DNA of 64,000 nt from Faecalicatena sp. (GTDB lineage: Bacteria; Bacillota; Clostridia; Lachnospirales; Lachnospiraceae), in NCBI GenBank assembly GCA_009774255.1, contig VSNK01000001.1:1-64000 (forward strand). The letters run 5' to 3'. A program made the translations under genes and the position numbers. The notes below the pieces were generated by a model. It was not told where the DNA came from and searched no databases. It saw nothing but the letters and a program-made list of their open reading frames with translations. Positions within the stretch are counted from its first letter, which is position 1. Each line of letters begins with the position of its first letter. Below are positions 36,235 through 43,979 of the stretch, piece after piece.

Positions 36235-36255
36235 ATATACCCCCTAAGGGTATAT
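36235..36255 (-). promoter_or_regulatory. CsoR-type operator
   Basis: ATATACCC and GGGTATAT are perfect 8-bp arms separated by five bases (CCTAA). The site resembles the known Firmicute CsoR operators with TACCC and GGGTA halves. It lies about 50 bases upstream of the csoR start, which suggests autoregulation of csoR-copA. Confidence 0.75.
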
Positions 36256-36339
36256 TGCAAGTGTTTTCTTACAAAAATGATAACAAAATAAATACTGCTT
36301 TTCAAAAATCATCGCTGCTATTGACACCTATCGCTACAG

Positions 36340-36460
36340 TTCAGTTACAATTCTCTCTTGGGCTGTGCACCACGCTGCACGGTTACAGGCCAGTATGTAC
36401 TGGGGCTGGAATCCGGCCTCTTGCCGTAAGGCAACTTTAAATAGGTCGGATTCGTTACAG
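36340..36460. repeat. Mosaic intergenic repeat, copy G
   Basis: Same modules as copies C and K (TGCACCACGCTGCACGG, CTTGCCGTAAGGCAAC) but with a shortened right end, ATTCGTTACAGTAAC. The spoIIP stop codon lies in this end. Confidence 0.82.
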
Positions 36461-37630
36461 TAACACCTGATGCAGAGTCTCTGCCAGCACTTCCATGGCA
36501 TTGCGCATTTCCTCCACTGTATTTGTCTGCGCCCCCGCTTCGATCAGAAGAGATTTCGGCATAAGGTGCAGATTATACCGATATCCCCGCAGGTAGATAT
36601 GCCGTGCGAATCCCGGATACATGCTCTCCGATGCGAGCTGCATCTGCAGGGAAAAAGCCAGATTATCCTGAATATACGGATTGAACAGGTATTCAATATC
36701 TCCGTTGGTCCGTGTACGGCTCAATCCGTTAAAATACATGATCTTCGCCGTAGGCTTCCCATCCACCTCCGTCACCAGATGTGTGCCTTCCGCCACGCCG
36801 TCCCGGTGCAGATCGATCACGACCTCGACCGTTGGATTCGCCTCCAGGACAGGCCGGATAGAGGCTTCAGCATTTTCATAGGCATTACTCCGGTCCAGCT
36901 CCCCGTTGATAATATCATATACACCGGTATCGTGGATCGTGTTGATTCCTTTGGCATTCAGAAGCTGTACGAGATATTCTCCGATTCCAATAATGCTTGT
37001 AGACGGGTCTCCCGGCGTAGAATCCGCAAATTCCTCCTGGGAATGGGTATGAAAGACGAGCACCTTCGGTCCCTGAGTACTTGTATCGATCTTCATGCTC
37101 CTTCCCAGCAGGTCATCCACATTCAACTGTTCCGGGCCGATCATCGTAGAACTGTCTACCGTATAAAAATTGCTCAAAAGATAATCAAAATCCCGCAGCT
37201 TCTCAATGGACATATCAAGTACAGGCTGTCCCTGTGCCGGAACAACATCCTCTACCACCTCTTTTTCCCCTACCGGATTTCCGTTCTGATCCAGGAAATG
37301 CCCGTCATTCGCCTGGTTTTCCAATATTTTCGCAATCGTCTCTTCATCTTCCATGGCTGTCCGGTACTGTATTTTCGTATCCAGATACTCTACCAGCGGA
37401 ATCCAGATAAAGGCACGTTCCAAAATCCACTGTGAAGCAGGCTTGGCATCTTCCCGGGCAGCATAGACCGCTCCGGGCAGATACATCCTCTCCGTACTCA
37501 GAAACAGCGCTCTCTGCCACCGGTAGTTCCATCCTGCCCCCTCGCCTCCCACAGCGCTTACGACCATATATGTAAAAGCCAGACATAGCAAAACTGCTGC
37601 AATGCCCCGGCTCCATCTTTGTTTTTCCAT
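36455..37630 (-). CDS. spoIIP: Stage II sporulation protein P
   Basis: Peptidoglycan amidase/endopeptidase of the DMP complex that drives engulfment during sporulation. A single N-terminal membrane anchor (GIAAVLLCLAFTYMVVSAV) precedes the catalytic domain with VLVFHTHSQEEF, VVIDLHRDGV and SLLIEAGAQTNT, which supply the His and Glu zinc ligands. The start at 37630 follows AAGGAGG; 391 residues is usual. Expressed in the mother cell in known systems. The last two codons and stop (CTGTAA) coincide with the end of repeat copy G. gpr lies 53 bases upstream, an arrangement also known in B. subtilis. Confidence 0.96.
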   Translation of the reverse strand: MEKQRWSRGIAAVLLCLAFTYMVVSAVGGEGAGWNYRWQRALFLSTERMYLPGAVYAAREDAKPASQWILERAFIWIPLVEYLDTKIQYRTAMEDEETIAKILENQANDGHFLDQNGNPVGEKEVVEDVVPAQGQPVLDMSIEKLRDFDYLLSNFYTVDSSTMIGPEQLNVDDLLGRSMKIDTSTQGPKVLVFHTHSQEEFADSTPGDPSTSIIGIGEYLVQLLNAKGINTIHDTGVYDIINGELDRSNAYENAEASIRPVLEANPTVEVVIDLHRDGVAEGTHLVTEVDGKPTAKIMYFNGLSRTRTNGDIEYLFNPYIQDNLAFSLQMQLASESMYPGFARHIYLRGYRYNLHLMPKSLLIEAGAQTNTVEEMRNAMEVLAETLHQVLL

Positions 37631-37683
37631 ACACCCTCCTTCCATGAGGAATCAGGTGAAAATCCCTCCTTTTACCTTATTCC

Positions 37684-38661
37684 TTAATCTTCCTCTTTAT
37701 TCGTAAAAAGCATATTCAATGCTTCTGAAATCGTATAACTGATCTGCTTCACCAGTTCATCTTCATCCTTCGGCGTCACGAACATACCGTTCAAATGCGG
37801 AGAAATGAGTTCCTTTACCAATTCATATTTTTCCGCGCTGTTGTATGTCTTCAAGATATCCCCCACCCCTTTTAACATTTCCGAAGATTCCAGGGCATTG
37901 ATCAGATTTTCCATCGTATCATTGGCAATCGTCGCAGCGTCTACCACGGTAGGAACCCCGATTCCGATCACGGGCACACCTACGGATTCTTTCGTCAGCC
38001 CGTTTCGATGATTCCCTACACCGGAGCCAGGATGAATGCCCGTGTCCGCGATCTGAATGGTGCGGTTGAGCCGGCGGGTATTCCGTGCTGCCAATGCATC
38101 AATTGCTATGACCAGATCCGGCTTTGTCTCGTCTACCACTCCTTTGACGATCTCCAAGGTCTCCATTCCGGTCTGCCCCATGACCCCCGGAACAATCGCG
38201 CTCACCAGACGGGCATGCTCCATGCCCATGGCGTATTTTCCATATTCCTTTACAATATGGCGGGTCACACACAGATTGTCCGCCACATAAGGTCCCAGCG
38301 CATCCGGCGTCACCTGACGATTCCCCAGCCCTACCACCAGGACGGACAGGTCTTCCGTATCCAGATCTCTCCCCTGAATTAATTCCTGGATAAAGTCCGA
38401 AAGCTTTACCGAGATTTCCCTGTGATAATCTTCATCCGGCACAGCCATATTAGGTGCTTCGATCGTCAGATAGACACCGACCGGCTTCCCCATCGTCTTC
38501 GCTCCGTTCTCCGTTTCCACCTTCACACGGGTGATCCTGATCTCCCGCTCCTTGTCATACTCTTCCTCCAATACCACCCCGGGTATCTCTACATTATCTG
38601 ACTCAAACCGTTCTTTTTCCTCCAGCGCAAGATCCGTACGCACACTATATTTCTCCAGCAT
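37684..38661 (-). CDS. gpr: Germination protease GPR
   Basis: Aspartic-type protease that degrades small acid-soluble spore proteins during germination. It is made as a zymogen; the N terminus SVRTDLALEEKE resembles the SASP and autocleavage site. Other family parts are VVGLGNRQVTPDALGPYV and DLVIAIDALAARNTRRLNRTIQ-like sequence with the conserved aspartates. The 325-residue length is typical. In known systems it is transcribed in the forespore, unlike spoIIP, so a separate promoter is expected, but I cannot identify one. Confidence 0.96.
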   Translation of the reverse strand: MLEKYSVRTDLALEEKERFESDNVEIPGVVLEEEYDKEREIRITRVKVETENGAKTMGKPVGVYLTIEAPNMAVPDEDYHREISVKLSDFIQELIQGRDLDTEDLSVLVVGLGNRQVTPDALGPYVADNLCVTRHIVKEYGKYAMGMEHARLVSAIVPGVMGQTGMETLEIVKGVVDETKPDLVIAIDALAARNTRRLNRTIQIADTGIHPGSGVGNHRNGLTKESVGVPVIGIGVPTVVDAATIANDTMENLINALESSEMLKGVGDILKTYNSAEKYELVKELISPHLNGMFVTPKDEDELVKQISYTISEALNMLFTNKEED

Positions 38662-38735
38662 GTTTTTCCCTCACTCTAACTACGTTTTTTACAATTCACA
38701 GTAACTAGTTTTTACAATAATTTGAGAAATATGTA

Positions 38736-38764
38736 TTGACATCTTTTGACAGTTAGCATAAAAT
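38736..38764 (+). promoter_or_regulatory. Sigma-A promoter for rpsT
   Basis: TTGACA, 17 bases, TAAAAT on the plus strand. The leader of about 110 bases includes the small hairpin CGTTCC-style repeat GTTCCGTTGGAAC. Confidence 0.8.
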
Positions 38765-38881
38765 AAATGAGTATGTTCCGTTGGAACGTCCGTGTCCGAG
38801 TCCGGCGGAATAGAATATAAAGGGACAGATTACTGCTGTTCCGGATATTTATGAAAAATTTGTGATTTGGAGGTGTACGGT

Positions 38882-39145
38882 TTGGCTAATATTAAATCTG
38901 CTAAGAAGAGAATTTTGGTAAACGAGACAAAAGCTGCGAGAAATAAAGCGATCAAATCTAAGGTAAAAACCGCTGTCAAAAAAGTAGAGACCGCAGTGAA
39001 TCAGAAGGACGCCGAGACAGCTAAGACAGCGTTAAGAGCTGCCATTGTAGAGATTTCCAAGGCTGGAACAAAGGGCGTATATCATAAGAATACTGTTTCC
39101 AGAAAGATCTCCCGTCTGACCAAAGCTGTCAACAGCATAGCTTAA
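38882..39145 (+). CDS. rpsT: 30S ribosomal protein S20
   Basis: An 87-residue, Lys/Ala-rich helical protein that binds the 5' domain of 16S rRNA. ANIKSAKKRILVNETKAARN and the C-terminal KNTVSRKISRLTKAVN are family hallmarks. The start is TTG at 38882, eight bases after GGAGG; a longer frame opening at 38867 runs through that site. S20 genes often begin with a non-ATG codon that limits expression. Monocistronic, on the plus strand opposite its neighbours. Confidence 0.97.
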   Translation: MANIKSAKKRILVNETKAARNKAIKSKVKTAVKKVETAVNQKDAETAKTALRAAIVEISKAGTKGVYHKNTVSRKISRLTKAVNSIA

Positions 39146-39170
39146 GATAGATTGTGACGATAAGATATCA

Positions 39171-39213
39171 TAAAAAAAGACATTCGCTCCCGTCATGGCG
39201 AATGCCTTTTTTA
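39171..39213 (+). terminator. Terminator of rpsT
   Basis: CATTCGC and GCGAATG arms flanked by A7 and TTTTTT, so it may work in both directions. Confidence 0.8.
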
Positions 39214-39250
39214 TTCTATAGGAAATTTCTCCGAATTTTCCTATAGAATA
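39212..39250. repeat. Perfect 14-bp AT-rich inverted repeat
   Basis: TATTCTATAGGAAA and TTTCCTATAGAATA surround an 11-base loop between the ends of rpsT and ilvC. It overlaps the T-run of the rpsT terminator. Confidence 0.6.
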
Positions 39251-39268
39251 AACCCCCTCCGCAGGATG

Positions 39269-39360
39269 CACACTACGCGCATAAGGAAAATGGCTGCTGA
39301 CGCAGCCGCGCTTCGGCGCGAGTGTGCGTCAGGACGCACACTTTTTATGCGCGCAGCGTG
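39269..39360 (-). ncRNA. Multi-hairpin RNA structure following ilvC
   Basis: Starts at the base after the ilvC stop codon. On the minus strand a 16-bp outer stem (CACGCTGCGCGCATAA with TTATGCGCGTAGTGTG) encloses three hairpins: AGTGTGCGTC/GACGCACACT, CGCGC-CGAA-GCGCG and GGCTGC-GTCA-GCAGCC. The two outer-stem mismatches are A-C on the plus strand but G-U wobbles on the minus strand, which favours a minus-strand RNA. Could be a 3' end or stability structure of ilvC mRNA, or an independent repeat. Confidence 0.5.
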
Positions 39361-40440
<1,080 letters not shown>

Positions 40441-40502
40441 CTATATCAGTTAAAGGCCTGTAACAGCCTTTAGCTTTCCTTATGATATCCGCAGGCCCTC
40501 AC

Positions 40503-41003
40503 TCACTCCAGATAAGTTACATCCTTGATCCCTCTGGACAATCCGGTAATGCCCGTCCTTGCAAGCTCCAGAATCTCATATCCGTCGAGAAGATTTAAAA
40601 AGGCCTCCAGCTTGGACTGATTTCCCGTCAGTTCGATCATCAGGGATTCTTTTTCCACATCTACGATCTTCGCCCGGAAAATATCTGCAATCGAGATCAC
40701 TTCTGTCCTCTGCTGTGCGTTTACCCGCACCTTCACCATGATCAACTCACGGTACACAGCCTCGTCGTCCTTCAGGAGCTTGATCTCACGGACATCCTCC
40801 AGCTTGCGTACCTGCTTCTCGATCTGTGAGAGAATCAGCTCATCTCCCGATGATACGACCGTAATTCTGGTGAATCTCGGATCGGCGGTCATCCCGGCCG
40901 TTATACTGTCAATGCTGTAGCCTCTCCGGCTGAACAATCCCGCAATCCTGCTTAAAACACCCGGATTATTGTCAACCAGAAGAGAGTATACCTGTTTTCT
41001 CAT
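40503..41003 (-). CDS. ilvN: Second acetolactate synthase small-subunit paralogue
   Basis: A 166-residue ACT-domain protein with LLVDNNPGVLSRIAGLFSRR and DSITAGMTADPRFTRITVV, then the C-terminal regulatory domain. It is similar in layout to the ilvN at 7292 but clearly diverged. No large subunit adjoins it; it leads into ilvC. It may pair with the IlvB at 7919 and give different feedback control. The ATG at 41003 has AAGAAGGTGG upstream; a GTG 12 bases earlier is less likely. Confidence 0.93.
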   Translation of the reverse strand: MRKQVYSLLVDNNPGVLSRIAGLFSRRGYSIDSITAGMTADPRFTRITVVSSGDELILSQIEKQVRKLEDVREIKLLKDDEAVYRELIMVKVRVNAQQRTEVISIADIFRAKIVDVEKESLMIELTGNQSKLEAFLNLLDGYEILELARTGITGLSRGIKDVTYLE

Positions 41004-41102
41004 ATCCTGTCCCACCTTCTTATATTATAAAGTCATGCCTTTCCATGCAAGCGTGAAACACATGACCTCTTGACACTTTAGCAAACAAAATACTATAGAT
41101 TC

Positions 41103-41129
41103 AAAAAACAGAGTGCGTTCTGTTTTTTT
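41103..41129 (-). terminator. Terminator or attenuator between the phosphorelay genes and ilvN
   Basis: AAAAAACAGA-GTGCGT-TCTGTTTTTT is a compact hairpin with T-runs on both strands. On the minus strand it follows the HD-GYP gene and repeat copy H, and precedes ilvN by about 100 bases, so it may end the first transcript or attenuate the second. Confidence 0.65.
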
Positions 41130-41199
41130 ATAATACCAAATTTATTTACGCTTGTCAATATCCAACTATAAAAAACTACCATATGCAAAACATACGGTA

Positions 41200-41370
41200 G
41201 TTACTGTTCACTCCCCAGCCAATCACTATGCTGATTGGCTGGGAAGATGCACGTTGCACCTTGAACAGAATTCAGCCCGTCTACACTCCGTTCCGGTCCG
41301 TCCTAAACAAGCGTCGCTGGCGCTTAGGACCGCCGAAGGCGACTTAAAATGGGCTGAATTCGTTACAGTT
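41200..41370. repeat. Mosaic intergenic repeat, copy H
   Basis: Begins GTTACTGTTCAC, holds a CCAGCCAATCAC/CTGATTGGCTGG hairpin and, at 41281-41328 in reverse orientation, the cassette with GGACCGGAACGGAGTGTAG, and ends TTCGTTACAGTT. It touches the 3' end of the HD-GYP gene. Confidence 0.82.
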
Positions 41371-41371
41371 T

Positions 41372-42481
41372 TCAAAAATTCTGTGCCTCTGGAAGGCTGC
41401 GATACATCTCACTGAGCTGTTCTTCAATCCCAAAAAAGCTGTCCAGCAGGTCAGGATTAAAGATTCCGCATTGCCCGGTCCGAATCATTTCTAATACGGT
41501 ACTCCTGGAAAAAGATGCCTTATAAACCCGCTTACAGCTCAAAGCATCATACACATCGGCCAGGGATACGATCTGAGCCCACGTAGAAATCTCATCCCCT
41601 TTCAGTCCCTCCGGATATCCCCTGCCGTCCCAGCGCTCGTGATGATGAAGGGCGATATCACAAGCATATTCATAGACTTCGCTTTCCCTTAACTGAGAGA
41701 TACTTTCCAAAATAGCAACCCCATTTGTTGTATGGGTCTTCATCACTTCATATTCTTCCGCCGTAAGCCTTCCCGGCTTTGTCAATATGGCATCCGGAAT
41801 CGTGATTTTGCCCAAATCATGCATAATGGAGGCAAGCGCGATATTGTCAATCTCTTTCTTGTCCATTTTGTCGCCAAAGCTGGTGTTCTCCAACATCAGG
41901 CGCGTAATCTCCGAAATCCTCTGGACATGTCCGCCCGACTCCTCATTCCGAAACTCAATAGCCGTAGCCAATGCCTCAATCATCCCCTGGTTCAGCTGAA
42001 TGATCTTATTTGCCTGATCCAGAAGCTCGATCTGCTGCTTTTCTACCACACTGTTCAAATGCTTCCTCGCTTCAAACAGCTCGATTACAGATTCCACCCG
42101 GCGCCTCACAACATAGGAAACAAACGGCTTTCTGATCACATCCATGACACCAAGCTCATAGGCCTCTTTTACTACCTGCTCACTGGCCTCCGCCGTAATC
42201 AGAAATACGGGAATCTGCTTCAGAAGCCCCAATGACTCTAGCTTCCGCAGAACCTCGATTCCGCTCATCTCAGGCATGATCACATCCAGAAGGACCGCCA
42301 GAAAATGATTTTGAGGATTCAGTACCTCCTCCAGTCCCTGACGTCCGTTTACCGCCTCTGCGACAGAATAAGACTGGGAAAAGATCTTCCGCAGGATCGC
42401 ACGGTTAATGGCATCATCATCTACGATCAAAAGCTCATTGCCTCCCGCATAGTCCGCAGGATAAATGGTATATTGTTTCAT
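41372..42481 (-). CDS. Response regulator with HD-GYP phosphodiesterase domain
   Basis: A 369-residue protein: receiver domain (acidic LIVDDDAIN, phospho-acceptor in LLDVIMPEMSG, Lys in IRKPF), a coiled linker of about 35 residues, then an HD-GYP domain. The HD pair is in IMHDLGKITIPD and the GYP motif in HHHERWDGRGYP, so the metal site looks intact. HD-GYP enzymes hydrolyse cyclic di-GMP, so phosphorylation by the adjacent kinases probably controls that messenger. It is the last gene of the phosphorelay operon. The stop lies just before the repeat copy H boundary. Confidence 0.92.
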   Translation of the reverse strand: MKQYTIYPADYAGGNELLIVDDDAINRAILRKIFSQSYSVAEAVNGRQGLEEVLNPQNHFLAVLLDVIMPEMSGIEVLRKLESLGLLKQIPVFLITAEASEQVVKEAYELGVMDVIRKPFVSYVVRRRVESVIELFEARKHLNSVVEKQQIELLDQANKIIQLNQGMIEALATAIEFRNEESGGHVQRISEITRLMLENTSFGDKMDKKEIDNIALASIMHDLGKITIPDAILTKPGRLTAEEYEVMKTHTTNGVAILESISQLRESEVYEYACDIALHHHERWDGRGYPEGLKGDEISTWAQIVSLADVYDALSCKRVYKASFSRSTVLEMIRTGQCGIFNPDLLDSFFGIEEQLSEMYRSLPEAQNF

Positions 42482-42531
42482 TATTTATTTAGACATCCTT
42501 TATTTATTAAAAATGAATAAGACCGCAGCAT

Positions 42532-43569
42532 TCAGATACTTCTCTTCATGAAATAACTGAAGATCTGTTCTTCACAATCCTCCAGCAAAGAAAGGATTTC
42601 CGGACTCACGATCCCATTGTTGTCACTTGTCAGTCTCTTTATTACAAACTTAACCGGCTTCGACTTATCACCGTAGAATTTCGACCGCATCTGCTCAAAT
42701 TCATCTACAAGTCTGCACATCTGATTATAAATAGAATTATTTTTTCCTGAAATTCCATTCGGATACCCGGTTCCGTCAAAACGTTCATGGTGATGCAGGC
42801 ACATACTGGAGCAGACCTCTACAAAATATCCACAGCTCTTTGCGCGGTTCAGACGAATCAGAGTGGAACCAAGCATTGTATGGCTCCTCTGCATATCCTG
42901 GATCTGTGTCTGTCTTGCCATAGAAAGCTGAATCCGTTTGTCCGGAATCATCATCTGTCCGATATCGCAGAAATAGGCGGCTCTGCTGATCAGTTCAATA
43001 TTGTCCTCATCCAGCGATGTACCGCGGTTCGACCTTCTGTAGCTGTTCAGCAGGATCTTCATCAGATCCATCATCACCCTGTAATGTTCGTCACTTTTTT
43101 CGAAATTGTTCAAATAGTTCTTATAGACCGCCTCCAGATCGGATATATACTTCAATGTCTCGGCCAAATCACTTTTCTGCCGATCATAATTAGGAATCAC
43201 TCCCAACCTGGATCTCAATCTTCTGAGAATATCCTCTTTATCAAAAGGCTTCCCAATAAATTCCGCCACATTGTACTGCAGCGCTTTCTCAACATTTTCC
43301 CTGGTTGGCTCCGCCGTCACGAGAAAGACCGGTATATCCAGTCCCTTCTCCTTCATAAAGCGCAGAACATCGAATCCGTCGATATGCGGCATGGAGATAT
43401 CCAACAAAATCACATCCAGCTGATCCCGCCTTGTTGTAATATACTCAAACGCCATATTCCCGCCATTGGCTTCCAGAATCTCGAACTCCGTACTGAGAAT
43501 ACTCTTGAGAATAATTCTGTCTATCTCCATATCATCTACGATCAGCAGCCGTTTCCGTTCTTGTATCAT
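42532..43569 (-). CDS. Response regulator with degenerate HD-GYP domain
   Basis: A 345-residue protein with a normal receiver (LIVDDMEID, LLDISMPHIDG, IGKPF) and an HD-GYP-like domain. The HD motif is altered: YFCDIGQMMIPD replaces the usual MHDIGK form, so the first metal-binding His is Cys and the Lys is Gln. HHHERFDGTGYP is kept. It is likely weak or inactive as a phosphodiesterase and may act as a partner or sensor. GAGGTG precedes the ATG. Located between the Hpt gene and the intact HD-GYP gene, about 50 bases upstream of the latter. Confidence 0.88.
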   Translation of the reverse strand: MIQERKRLLIVDDMEIDRIILKSILSTEFEILEANGGNMAFEYITTRRDQLDVILLDISMPHIDGFDVLRFMKEKGLDIPVFLVTAEPTRENVEKALQYNVAEFIGKPFDKEDILRRLRSRLGVIPNYDRQKSDLAETLKYISDLEAVYKNYLNNFEKSDEHYRVMMDLMKILLNSYRRSNRGTSLDEDNIELISRAAYFCDIGQMMIPDKRIQLSMARQTQIQDMQRSHTMLGSTLIRLNRAKSCGYFVEVCSSMCLHHHERFDGTGYPNGISGKNNSIYNQMCRLVDEFEQMRSKFYGDKSKPVKFVIKRLTSDNNGIVSPEILSLLEDCEEQIFSYFMKRSI

Positions 43570-43593
43570 GCTAATTTCACCTCACTGTCATAG

Positions 43594-43947
43594 TTACTGG
43601 TGCCGCTGGATACAGTCGATGATATTGTTCTGAATGTGCTCTGTCTTTTCAAAGACTTTCTTTGCCTCATCCGGCTGACCGCCGCGCAGTAATCCCAGCA
43701 TCTCCGTATAACGTGTAAAAAGCGGAAGAATTGACAAGTTGCCTGTAGTTCCTTTCAAGGTATGCACCCGCTCTGTCAATTCACTGATATCTCCGCTTTC
43801 AAAATCCTCCGGCCTGATCGGAGAACTCCTGACCGTATCTACAAACATGCCAAGCATCATCGTATACAGGGACTCATCCCCCATCACACGATCCATTCCC
43901 TCGTTCACGTCTACACCTAAACTTTCCAGTTCATCCATAAATTCCAT
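43594..43947 (-). CDS. Histidine phosphotransfer (Hpt) protein
   Basis: A 117-residue helical protein with the phosphotransfer motif VHTLKGTTGNLS; the His is the predicted phosphoryl carrier. Standalone Hpt proteins link the receiver domain of a hybrid kinase to separate response regulators. The neighbours supply both: two hybrid kinases upstream and two receiver/HD-GYP proteins downstream, each within about 30 bases. AAGGAG precedes the ATG. Confidence 0.92.
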   Translation of the reverse strand: MEFMDELESLGVDVNEGMDRVMGDESLYTMMLGMFVDTVRSSPIRPEDFESGDISELTERVHTLKGTTGNLSILPLFTRYTEMLGLLRGGQPDEAKKVFEKTEHIQNNIIDCIQRHQ

Positions 43948-43979
43948 CCAAATAACTCCTTTCTCACCGTGAAGGACAT

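Noticed and set aside
41030..41160. T-box or amino-acid-sensing riboswitch upstream of the second ilvN
   Set aside because: Only one short A/T-flanked hairpin is present, with no T-box sequence or specifier stem; the space is too small.
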